In this document: one piece after another, positions 1 through 6,403 of the stretch | Layout: the number at the start of each line of letters is the position of its first letter | Position numbering within the stretch: position 1 is the stretch's first letter | Assembly: GCA_900754805.1 (NCBI GenBank) | Contig: CAAEEE010000353.1 | Span: 1 to 8,403, forward strand | Origin: Clostridia bacterium | GTDB taxonomy: Bacteria > Bacillota > Clostridia > Peptostreptococcales > Anaerovoracaceae | Direction: 5' to 3' | Length of the DNA: 8,403 nt | Notes under the pieces: model-generated | Database searches by the model: none | Told to the model about the DNA's origin: nothing | The model's input: the letters and a program-made list of their open reading frames with translations, nothing else | Made by a program: the position numbers and the translations under genes

Positions 1-41
1 ACCGGGTCGCATCCGCGGTGGTAACAAAGAAAAACGAATAA
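1..41 (+). CDS. Possible 3' end of an upstream gene (partial)
   Basis: One + frame, with codons starting at base 3, reads RVASAVVTKKNE and stops at TAA 39-41, directly before a hairpin terminator at 44-77. The stop-then-terminator arrangement is what the end of a gene looks like. Only 12 codons are visible, so no family can be named. A second frame reads TGSHPRW and stops at 22-24, so it cannot be excluded. The frame choice rests only on closeness to the terminator. Confidence 0.3.
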   Translation, partial: RVASAVVTKKNE

Positions 42-43
42 AA

Positions 44-81
44 AATACGGGCGGAGGAAGCAAACTTCGTCCGTATTATTT
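44..81 (+). terminator. Rho-independent terminator of the upstream gene
   Basis: Bases 44-56 pair with 65-77 in a 13-bp stem with two G-U wobbles around an 8-base loop, and T-rich sequence (ATTTT-like) follows. An A-rich run precedes the stem. It separates whatever lies upstream from the phosphate transporter gene. Confidence 0.8.
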
Positions 82-123
82 TACATACATTTAACTTTTC
101 TTTACGAAAATTTCAGGTAAAAT
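80..123 (+). promoter_or_regulatory. Promoter of the phosphate transporter gene with Pho-box-like repeats
   Basis: A good -10 hexamer, TAAAAT, lies at 118-123, but no TTGACA-like -35 exists at 16-18 bp spacing. Instead there are direct repeats in a 10-bp period: TTACAT at 81, TTAACT at 91, TTTACG at 101 and a weak TTTCAG at 111. Such T-rich TTxAC repeats resemble Bacillus PhoP and E. coli PhoB boxes, which replace the -35 in activator-dependent promoters. The repeats and the missing -35 are seen directly. The link to PhoP/PhoB is inference, supported by the gene downstream being a phosphate transporter. The stretch is AT-rich, so chance resemblance is possible. Confidence 0.45.
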
Positions 124-180
124 AGAATTGGACGATAATGCGAGAAAGAAATGTTAAAGAAAAGTTAGAGGAGAACAGTA

Positions 181-1944
181 ATGGACTTTTTTGGAATTCT
201 TCAGCTGATCGGTGGGCTCTGCCTGTTCCTGTTCGGCATGGAGACAATGGGAGACGGACTCAAGAAAGCGTCCGGAAGTAAACTTGAAGAAATTTTGAGC
301 CGCCTGACATCGAACGTGCCTAAGGGAGTACTCTTGGGAACTGCGGTAACGGCGGTCATTCAAAGCTCGTCGGCAACGACTGTCATGATGGTAGGTTTCG
401 TAAATTCGGGAATTATGTCGCTCAGACAGGCGATTCCGGTCATCATGGGCGCGAATATAGGAACAACGGCTACGGCCTGGCTTCTCAGCCTTTCCGGAAT
501 TGAAGGTGACAGCTTCCTCATTCAGATGCTGAAGCCGATGTCATTTTCGCCGATTCTGGCGGCGGTGGCAATCGTCTTTATGATGTTTATGAAGAGCGAA
601 AAGAAATATGACATTGGATTGATTTTAATCGGTTTTGCGGTGTTAATGTACGGTATGGATATTATGAGCTCGGCAGTAAAGCCGCTGGCGGATGTGCCGG
701 AATTCATCAGTGTTCTGACGATGTTCAGCAATCCGGTTCTCGGTGTTGCGGCAGGAGCTGTTTTTACCGCAGCGATCCAAAGTTCATCCGCTTCGGTCGG
801 CATTCTGCAGGCACTTTGTAAAACCGGAGCGGTTACATATGGGACAACCATTCCAATTATCATGGGACAGAATATCGGAACCTGTGTGACAGCAATTCTT
901 TCCTCCATCGGCGCAAACCGCGGAGCCAAGAGAGTTGCGGCGGTACACCTCTCCTTTAATATTATCGGAACTATTATATTCCTGGCAGTATTTTATACTG
1001 CGAATGCACTCGTGCATTTCGACTTCCTTGGCAATGTTGTAAATCCGGCGAATGTCGCAGTTATCCACAGCATCTTCAACATCGGCTGTACCTTGCTGCT
1101 GCTGCCTTTCACCAAGGTTTTAGAAAAACTGGCAAATCTGGTAGTAAAAGACGCGCCGGAGGCAAAGAGCCAGGACGAGACATTAAACCTTTTGGAAGAG
1201 AGATTTCTGGCAACTCCGAGCTTTGCGGTAACGCAGTGCAGAGCCGTTGCAACCAAGATGGCAAACCACGCAAGGGACTGTCTCTTTACCGCTATGAAAC
1301 TGATGAAGGAATTTGACAGGGATAAATGCGATTATGTTTATCTGATAGAAGAAAAAATCGACCGCTATGAGGATGCCTTGGGTGCTTATATCGTAAGACT
1401 TTCAAGGCTTGACATCAGCGAGGAGGACAGCAAAACGCTGACGATGATTCTGCATAACTTAGGGGATTTGGAGAGAATCACAGACCATGCAAGAAATATC
1501 GCAGAGACCGCGGAAGAACTGCATAGGAAGAATCTCAGCTTTTCGCAGAACGCGCAGGCAGAAGTGGCTGTTTTTATGGATGCTGTCAAGGAAGTTGTGA
1601 CTCTGGCAATCGATGCGTTTGAAAATGATGATCCGATTACGGCAGCAGAGGTTGAGCCATTGGAGGATGTTATCGACGCAATTCATGCGGAGGTAAAGAG
1701 CAGACATATCAGACGTTTGAAAGAGGGAACCTGCACGATTGAACTCGGATTTATTCTTTCCGACCTCGGCACGAATCTGGAGCGTGTCGCAGACCACTGC
1801 TCAAACCTGGCGGTCTGCGTGATTGAAACCGAAAAAGGCAATTTTGATATGCACCACTATCTGGACGACCTTAAGCTGTACGGACACGATAATTTTGATG
1901 AGAAAATGCATAAATACGAAGCAAAATACGCGCTCCCGAGATAA
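181..1944 (+). CDS. Na+/phosphate cotransporter, NptA/PhoU type
   Basis: This 587-residue membrane protein most likely imports inorganic phosphate with sodium. The N-terminal ~315 residues hold about eight hydrophobic segments arranged as two inverted-repeat Na/Pi-cotransporter units. Each unit has the family's QSSS motif (61-64 and 200-203) followed by an NIGT motif (GANIGTT ending near 96; GQNIGT 229-234). Residues ~350-555 form a cytoplasmic PhoU-like helical domain with two ERxxDH metal-binding signatures, at 431-436 and 534-539. Length and architecture match the common bacterial 'Na/Pi cotransporter family protein'. ATG 181 is supported by AGAGGAG at 167-173. The gene stands alone, between a terminator upstream and another downstream, with a possible Pho-type promoter. 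The family is clear; the exact ion coupling and direction are inferred, and NptA-type proteins may also limit phosphate accumulation. Confidence 0.93.
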   Translation: MDFFGILQLIGGLCLFLFGMETMGDGLKKASGSKLEEILSRLTSNVPKGVLLGTAVTAVIQSSSATTVMMVGFVNSGIMSLRQAIPVIMGANIGTTATAWLLSLSGIEGDSFLIQMLKPMSFSPILAAVAIVFMMFMKSEKKYDIGLILIGFAVLMYGMDIMSSAVKPLADVPEFISVLTMFSNPVLGVAAGAVFTAAIQSSSASVGILQALCKTGAVTYGTTIPIIMGQNIGTCVTAILSSIGANRGAKRVAAVHLSFNIIGTIIFLAVFYTANALVHFDFLGNVVNPANVAVIHSIFNIGCTLLLLPFTKVLEKLANLVVKDAPEAKSQDETLNLLEERFLATPSFAVTQCRAVATKMANHARDCLFTAMKLMKEFDRDKCDYVYLIEEKIDRYEDALGAYIVRLSRLDISEEDSKTLTMILHNLGDLERITDHARNIAETAEELHRKNLSFSQNAQAEVAVFMDAVKEVVTLAIDAFENDDPITAAEVEPLEDVIDAIHAEVKSRHIRRLKEGTCTIELGFILSDLGTNLERVADHCSNLAVCVIETEKGNFDMHHYLDDLKLYGHDNFDEKMHKYEAKYALPR

Positions 1945-1967
1945 TTTGACGAGAATCGAAAGCAGGC

Positions 1968-2000
1968 AAAGCCCTTCTGCGACAAAGAGGGGCTTTTTTT
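1968..2000 (+). terminator. Strong rho-independent terminator after the phosphate transporter
   Basis: Bases 1968-1978 pair with 1986-1996 (11 bp, one G-U, AAAGCCC core) around a 7-base loop, with a T-run through 2000. It closes the transporter transcript 24 bases after the stop codon. Confidence 0.92.
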
Positions 2001-2013
2001 CATATGCGCTTTA

Positions 2014-2022
2014 TGATACAAT
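2014..2022 (+). promoter_or_regulatory. Extended -10 promoter for the aldolase-folD unit
   Basis: The sequence TGATACAAT is an extended -10 element (TGn followed by TACAAT at 2017-2022). A -35 at standard spacing would fall in the terminator T-run, so the extended -10 probably carries the promoter. The predicted start is near 2029, giving a leader of about 27 bases. The ribosome binding site is GAGG at 2045-2048, seven bases before the ATG. Confidence 0.65.
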
Positions 2023-2055
2023 ATAAAAATGCACATTAGGGAACGAGGTTAAAAA

Positions 2056-3306
2056 ATGGAGAACATTACGAGAAAAATTTTTCAGCAGTTTAAGGACTGT
2101 GCGGATATTCTGAAAGCCAACGGTTTTGCGAACGCTGAAGGAACACGAATTCTTTTTGAAGCGGATGAAAAGGTTTTCGGAACCAAAATCGGAGCGGACA
2201 TTGCAAATCTGGAAGAGGACGATATTGAAGAAGTTGAAATGAAGAGACTTCCGATGTCACGCAAAGGGAAAAAAGCGATGATTTTTTCCCAGACCTTTTA
2301 TTGTCAGAAGTGTTTGGCGGAGGCAGTGCCATTTGCAGCGTCTTTGGATGACATGGCGCAGATTATCGGGCCTGCCGTATATGTAGCGGACGGGCGAACC
2401 GCAGACCGCTCGTCGGGAAAAAGTTTAAAGAAGGCTTTAAAGAGAAGCAACGGCTGTCTGGTTCTTCGCGCAGTGGATGGAAAAGGAAAAGGTATCGGAT
2501 ACAGCATTACCATCGGCAGAACGCTTCACGAAGCGGCGACGGCGCTGACCGTAATGGAAAAGGCTGCCGAAGCGGAATGGAAGTCGGAGCGCCTTGGCGG
2601 AAGCAAGCCTCTCGATAAAAAAGAAGTGAAAGCTATGCGGCAGAATTATGAAAAGAATTATTCCCAGCAGACGAAAGCGGAAACCGTCCCGACGGACTTT
2701 CCGGCGGAAGAAACGGAGCTTCGTGAGCAGCTTGTGACATACGGAAACAAGCTTACAGAAAAGAAGCTTGTGCAGGGAACCTGGGGAAATCTTTCTGTAA
2801 GACTCGACAGCGAAACGATGCTTGTCACACCGTCCGGCATCGACTATGCTTTGCTGGAAGCAGGCGATATGGTTAAGGTAAACATTCACACCTTGAAAGC
2901 AGAAGGCGTGAATAAGCCGACCTCCGAGCTTGAGCTTCATGCGGAAATTTATAAGGCACGGGAAGATGCCGGTGCAGTCGTGCATGCGCACTCGAAATAT
3001 GCGAGCGTTTTTGCGTGCGCATGCAAGGGCATTCCGGTAGCCTCCAAGGAAAAAGATGCAAGAGAGCTTTTCGGATCAACCATCCCAGTCGCTGCATATG
3101 CACTTCCGGGGACGCATACGCTTGCAGTCAATACCGCTTCAGCACTTGGAACAGGCAGTGCGGTCGTGATGGCGCACCACGGAATGGCAGTCTGCGGTAA
3201 AGACATGCGGAGTGCATTTGAAAATGCGCTTAAATTCGAGGAAACCGCGCGCGTTTCATGGTATGACTACGAAAAAGAAGATTTTGAAGAAGAGCCGGAA
3301 GAGTAA
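2056..3306 (+). CDS. Class II aldolase/adducin protein with a degenerate duplicated N-terminal domain
   Basis: This 416-residue protein is about twice the usual class II aldolase length. The C-terminal half (~222-410) is a complete, probably zinc-dependent aldolase/epimerase domain. It has GTWGNLS at 241-247, TPSG at 258-261, SE at 290-291 (E291 matches the catalytic acid of fuculose-1-phosphate aldolase), the ligand pair H310-A-H312, and AHHG at 373-376. The N-terminal half (~1-190) aligns with it from VFGTKIGADIANLEEDD (matching VTPSGIDYALLEAGD) to the final helix, but the metal histidines are replaced by F77 and Q79, the SE segment is missing, and no HHG is present. It therefore appears to be a non-catalytic copy. 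The gene starts a bicistron, 39 bases upstream of a folD-like gene. The substrate is unknown: a sugar-phosphate aldol cleavage, epimerisation or decarboxylation would each fit the family. Confidence 0.85.
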   Translation: MENITRKIFQQFKDCADILKANGFANAEGTRILFEADEKVFGTKIGADIANLEEDDIEEVEMKRLPMSRKGKKAMIFSQTFYCQKCLAEAVPFAASLDDMAQIIGPAVYVADGRTADRSSGKSLKKALKRSNGCLVLRAVDGKGKGIGYSITIGRTLHEAATALTVMEKAAEAEWKSERLGGSKPLDKKEVKAMRQNYEKNYSQQTKAETVPTDFPAEETELREQLVTYGNKLTEKKLVQGTWGNLSVRLDSETMLVTPSGIDYALLEAGDMVKVNIHTLKAEGVNKPTSELELHAEIYKAREDAGAVVHAHSKYASVFACACKGIPVASKEKDARELFGSTIPVAAYALPGTHTLAVNTASALGTGSAVVMAHHGMAVCGKDMRSAFENALKFEETARVSWYDYEKEDFEEEPEE

Positions 3307-3345
3307 GAAAGAATTTTAGAATAAAGGGACAGGAGACAGAAATAC

Positions 3346-4215
3346 ATGGAACGATTGAAGGGAAAACCCGTAGCGGAGTGGATTGATGAAAGGACAAAGG
3401 CGGAAGTTATGCGTTTGATCGAAGATGAGGGCATTGTTCCAACGCTTGCGATCCTTCGCGTGGGGAGCAAAGAGAGTGATATTGCGTATGAAAACAGTGC
3501 AGCGAAGAAAGCACAGACCTTAGGCATTCATATTGAAAAATTTATCATGGACGCAAAAGCAGATGAATCTGATATTATGGACATTGTAAAATTTATCAAT
3601 GATTCCGAAAATATTCATGGTCTGCTGATGCTCAGACCGCTGCCGGAAACCGTGGACGAAGAAAGAATCTGCAACCATGTAAAATCGGCAAAAGATATCG
3701 ACGGCATAACTGAAAAAGTTTTAGGCGGAATTTTTACGGGAAACCAGCTTGGATTTCCGCCGTGCACGGCAGAAGCTGCAATGGCAATTTTAAAATATTA
3801 TGGAATCGATCCGAAAGGCAAACGAGCAGTCGTAATCGGCCGCAGCCTCGTGATTGGAAAGCCTGTTGCCATGATGCTGATGGAGCAGAACGCGACGGTT
3901 ACTGTCTGTCACAGCAAAACGACACCGGAAGATTTAAAAGAAATCTGTCAAAATGCTGATATCATCATCTGCGCGACAGGAAGACGCCACACGCTGACGA
4001 GGGAGCATGTGAACGGAAAGCAAGTCATTATAGATGTTGGAATCAATTTTGATGAAAACGACAAAATGTGCGGAGACGCGGACTTTGAGGAAATCAAAGA
4101 GAATGTCGCAGCGATTACTCCGGTTCCGGGAGGTGTCGGAACGGTTACGACAGCGCTTCTCATGCATCATGTAGTTCAAGCGGCAAATGCTGCTGCTGAC
4201 GACGCAAAAAAATAG
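3346..4215 (+). CDS. folD: FolD-family methylene-tetrahydrofolate dehydrogenase with altered catalytic site
   Basis: At 289 residues this has the usual FolD length and fold. FolD interconverts 5,10-methylene-, methenyl- and 10-formyl-tetrahydrofolate. Visible family motifs are Y48 in DIAYENSA, RPLP 97-100, KDIDG 116-120 (D119 matches the catalytic Asp), the nucleotide-binding GRSLVIGKP 165-173, CHSKT, VIDVGIN, and ITPVPGGVGT near the C terminus. Two canonical residues differ. By my hand alignment the catalytic Lys of the YxxxK motif (human K56) is A52, and the Gln of the QLPL motif (human Q100) is L96. In the human enzyme these residues are needed for the cyclohydrolase step, so this protein may be a dehydrogenase only, with a separate cyclohydrolase such as FchA elsewhere. 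The ribosome binding site AGGAGA is at 3331-3336. The gene is probably cotranscribed with the aldolase gene and is followed by a terminator. Confidence 0.85.
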   Translation: MERLKGKPVAEWIDERTKAEVMRLIEDEGIVPTLAILRVGSKESDIAYENSAAKKAQTLGIHIEKFIMDAKADESDIMDIVKFINDSENIHGLLMLRPLPETVDEERICNHVKSAKDIDGITEKVLGGIFTGNQLGFPPCTAEAAMAILKYYGIDPKGKRAVVIGRSLVIGKPVAMMLMEQNATVTVCHSKTTPEDLKEICQNADIIICATGRRHTLTREHVNGKQVIIDVGINFDENDKMCGDADFEEIKENVAAITPVPGGVGTVTTALLMHHVVQAANAAADDAKK

Positions 4216-4232
4216 ACAAAACACCGATAAAC

Positions 4233-4278
4233 AGACGGTCTGAGACGGAACATATACTGCTCAGATCGTTTTCTTTTG
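4233..4278 (+). terminator. Rho-independent terminator after the folD-like gene
   Basis: Bases 4233-4244 pair with 4260-4271 (12 bp with G-U pairs at the base and middle, core TCTGAG/CTCAGA) around a 15-base loop, followed by TTCTTTT. It isolates the aldolase-folD unit from the citrate synthase operon. The loop is long and the T-tract is interrupted, so efficiency is uncertain. Confidence 0.7.
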
Positions 4279-4307
4279 CTAAGAAAGTGTGCACATGATA
4301 AAATACA

Positions 4308-4315
4308 TGTATACA
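4308..4315. promoter_or_regulatory. Operator palindrome TGTATACA, upstream copy
   Basis: This is a perfect 8-bp palindrome ending four bases before the -35 hexamer. It fits the known FadR-subfamily GntR half-site pattern GTxxAC with flanking T and A. Its centre is 41 bp, about four helical turns, from an identical palindrome just after the -10, so a regulator could bridge the two. Binding by the GntR protein encoded in this operon is inferred. Confidence 0.6.
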
Positions 4316-4319
4316 CCTC

Positions 4320-4348
4320 TTGACTCTAATGAGCTAAAGTGTTATACT
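4320..4348 (+). promoter_or_regulatory. Strong sigma-A-type promoter of the Re-citrate synthase operon
   Basis: The -35 is TTGACT (4320-4325), followed by a 17-bp spacer and the -10 TATACT (4343-4348). The -10 also carries an extended TG at 4340-4341. This is the best promoter in the window, and a promoter this close to consensus usually needs repression, which fits the flanking operators. Transcription should start near 4354-4356, inside the second operator. The leader is about 35 bases, too short for a riboswitch. Confidence 0.85.
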
Positions 4349-4356
4349 TGTATACA
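4349..4356. promoter_or_regulatory. Operator palindrome TGTATACA, downstream copy
   Basis: An exact second copy of the palindrome begins at the base after the -10 hexamer and covers the predicted transcription start. A protein bound here would block open-complex formation or clearance, so repression is the likely mode. A weaker relative, TGTATAAA, lies at 4368-4375, between this site and the ribosome binding site. Confidence 0.65.
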
Positions 4357-4388
4357 GGTTTAAAAAATGTATAAACAGGAGGTAAACT

Positions 4389-5774
4389 ATGCTTGAGATT
4401 TCCAATAAAACCAATCTTTTAGAGCAGAGTATTTATAAATATTCGCTTCAGGATGTAAAGAATCCGAATCTTTACCGCGAAATGTTCAATTACGAGGAGG
4501 TCCCGAAAATCGCATTCAACCACAGAAGAGTGCCGATGAACATGCCTACGGATATCTGGATAACCGATACCTCGTTCCGCGACGGAATGCAGTCGATGGC
4601 TCCATATACGGTTAAGCAGAGGGTGGACTTATATAAGTATCTTGCAAGACTTGGCGGACCATACGGAATCATCAGGCAGTCAGAGTTTTTTATTTATACA
4701 AAGCAGGATCAGGAAGCAATTGAAAAATGTATGGAACTGGGCTACAAGTTCCCGGCGATTACAACCTGGATTCGTGCAAAGAAAGAGGACTTTAAACGAG
4801 TAAAAGAACTGGAAATCGAAGAAACGGGCATTTTAGTTTCTTGCAGTGATTACCATATCTTTAAAAAGATGGGCATGAACAGAAGACAGGCAATTGATTT
4901 CTACCTTGAGACGATTAAGGATGCTTTCGATGCGGGAATCGTGCCGAGATGCCATTTGGAAGATATCACAAGAGCAGACTTCTACGGATTTGTGGTTCCT
5001 TTCGTAAATGAGATTATGGAGCTTTCCGAAGAGGTCGGGATGCCTGTAAAGATTAGGGCTTGCGACACGATGGGCTACGGTGTGCCATATACGGAAGTTG
5101 CACTTCCGCGAAGCGTTGCCGGAATCATCTATGGTCTGCAGCATTATGCAGGCGTGCCGAGCGATATGATTGAATGGCACGGACATAATGACTTTTATAA
5201 GGCGGTTGCAAATGCGACGACTGCATGGCTTTACGGAGCGAGCGCAGTAAACTGCTCGCTTTTGGGAATCGGAGAAAGAACCGGAAACATTCCGCTTGAG
5301 GCGATGGTTTTTGAATATGCTTCGCTTAGAGGGTCTCTCGACGGCATGGATACGACTGTAATTACTGAAATCGCGGAATATTTCCGCAAGGAAATGGGAT
5401 ATGACATCCCGCCTATGACGCCGTTTATCGGAGAAAACTTCAATGTGACCAAGGCGGGAATTCACGCGGACGGTCTCATGAAGGATGGAGAAATTTATAA
5501 TATTTTCAATACGAAAAAAATCCTCAAGAGAGCTCCGGGAGTATCGATAAGCAATACATCCGGTCTTGCGGGAATCGCATACTGGATTAACGAACATTTC
5601 CAGCTTGAAGATGAGAAAAAAGTTTCAAAGGATCATCCGCTCGTTATTGAATTGAAGGAGTGGGTGGACACGATGTACGCAGGGGGCAGAACGACCAGCC
5701 TGTCAACCGGCGAAATTGAGGATAAGTTAAGTGAATCAGAAGAATGGAGGGAGCTGCTCAATGATCGATTATAA
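4389..5774 (+). CDS. Re-citrate synthase (homocitrate synthase-like, DRE-TIM family)
   Basis: This enzyme most likely condenses acetyl-CoA with oxaloacetate to citrate with Re stereochemistry, as in Clostridium kluyveri. The 461-residue protein is a DRE-TIM metallolyase. R64-D65 lie in the first-strand motif DTSFRDGMQ (60-68), and the metal-binding H264-G-H266-N-D is at the usual late-barrel position. Segments such as SFRDGMQSMAPYT, SDYHIFKKMG, CHLEDITRADFYGF, GERTGNIPLEA and NVTKAGIHADGL match my recollection of Re-citrate synthases rather than LeuA or NifV. There is no C-terminal LeuA regulatory domain. AGGAGGT at 4377-4383 supports the ATG. Context agrees strongly: aconitase follows in the same operon. 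Automated pipelines often call such proteins 2-isopropylmalate or homocitrate synthase; without leuBCD neighbours those are less likely. The start overlaps nothing, while the 3' end overlaps the regulator gene by 14 bases. Confidence 0.87.
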   Translation: MLEISNKTNLLEQSIYKYSLQDVKNPNLYREMFNYEEVPKIAFNHRRVPMNMPTDIWITDTSFRDGMQSMAPYTVKQRVDLYKYLARLGGPYGIIRQSEFFIYTKQDQEAIEKCMELGYKFPAITTWIRAKKEDFKRVKELEIEETGILVSCSDYHIFKKMGMNRRQAIDFYLETIKDAFDAGIVPRCHLEDITRADFYGFVVPFVNEIMELSEEVGMPVKIRACDTMGYGVPYTEVALPRSVAGIIYGLQHYAGVPSDMIEWHGHNDFYKAVANATTAWLYGASAVNCSLLGIGERTGNIPLEAMVFEYASLRGSLDGMDTTVITEIAEYFRKEMGYDIPPMTPFIGENFNVTKAGIHADGLMKDGEIYNIFNTKKILKRAPGVSISNTSGLAGIAYWINEHFQLEDEKKVSKDHPLVIELKEWVDTMYAGGRTTSLSTGEIEDKLSESEEWRELLNDRL

Positions 5775-6402
5775 GAACACATCCCTTGCGAATCAAGTAT
5801 TCGCAGCGATTGAAAAGAATATTTTGACAGGCGTCTATCCGGCAGGAGAGCCAATCAGCGAACCGCGCCTTTCCGCAGAACTGGGCGTTAGCAGAACTCC
5901 AATCAGAGAAGCGATCACAAGACTGGAAGCGGAGAGATTGATTAAGCAGACTTCAAGCGGAATGATCGTTGTAGGCATTTCTAAAAAAGACGTGGAAGAA
6001 ATGTACGCCGTAAAGAAGGCGATGGAGCCTTATGCGACAGAACTTGCTGTAAAGAATATGTCCGCGGAAGGTCTTGAAAAGCTCAGAGAAATTTTAGAAC
6101 AGCAGGAGTTTTATGTGACAAAGAGCAATGCTGAAAAAATCAAAGATCTGGACACGGAATTTCACGATATTATTTATAGCGAGAGTGCCAGTCCGACACT
6201 CGAATCCATTCTTTCCCCGCTGCACCACAAACTGATGCGTTTCCGTAAGGTTTCCCTTCAGTTCAGCGACAGAAGCACGCAGTCGGTGGAGGAACACAAG
6301 CAGCTCTTTGAAGCAATCGAAGCGGGCGACGCGAAGAAGGCAAAAGAGTTGATGGCAGAACACGTAAATAATGCGTGTAAAAATATTATGGGAGGTATGT
6401 AA
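5761..6402 (+). CDS. GntR-family transcriptional regulator, FadR/FCD subfamily
   Basis: This 213-residue regulator has an N-terminal winged helix (about 8-71; recognition region PRLSAELGVSRTPIREAI, 35-52) and a C-terminal all-helical FCD ligand domain (about 75-207). The FCD metal site looks intact: D131, H135, H179 and H201. Such domains usually bind a metal together with a small carboxylic acid, so citrate, isocitrate, 2-oxoglutarate or a related acid is a plausible effector (inference). The chosen ATG at 5761 has GGAGGGAG at 5746-5753. An in-frame ATG at 5731 would add ten residues outside the conserved domain and has no good ribosome binding site. The gene overlaps the synthase gene by 14 bases in another frame, suggesting translational coupling. 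Its likely targets are the two TGTATACA palindromes at its own operon promoter. Confidence 0.93.
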   Translation: MIDYKNTSLANQVFAAIEKNILTGVYPAGEPISEPRLSAELGVSRTPIREAITRLEAERLIKQTSSGMIVVGISKKDVEEMYAVKKAMEPYATELAVKNMSAEGLEKLREILEQQEFYVTKSNAEKIKDLDTEFHDIIYSESASPTLESILSPLHHKLMRFRKVSLQFSDRSTQSVEEHKQLFEAIEAGDAKKAKELMAEHVNNACKNIMGGM

Positions 6403-6403
6403 G

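Noticed and set aside
1823..2026. Small + strand frame overlapping the end of the phosphate transporter gene and its terminator
   Set aside because: It runs out of frame through the PhoU domain end and then through the terminator hairpin and T-run, so it is not a plausible gene.
2437..2991. Antisense open frame of 184 codons across the aldolase gene
   Set aside because: It lies opposite a well-supported domain, has no ribosome binding site that I can support, and its composition is low-complexity and unlike a real protein.
4216..4388. Possible riboswitch or leader RNA before the citrate synthase gene
   Set aside because: The region is explained by a terminator, two operators and a promoter. 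The predicted leader of about 35 bases is too short for a riboswitch.
4833..5597. Long antisense open frame (254 codons) across the citrate synthase gene
   Set aside because: The + strand carries a clear conserved enzyme through the whole region. The antisense translation is rich in Arg, Ser, Cys and His with no recognisable domain, typical of a shadow frame.
5731..5763. Upstream ATG for the GntR regulator
   Set aside because: It would add MNQKNGGSCS with no suitable ribosome binding site. ATG 5761 has a strong GGAGGGAG at correct spacing and begins just before the winged helix.
4389..5774. Annotation as 2-isopropylmalate synthase or homocitrate synthase
   Set aside because: There is no LeuA regulatory domain, there are no leucine, lysine or nif genes nearby, aconitase follows, and the sequence resembles the Re-citrate synthase branch.
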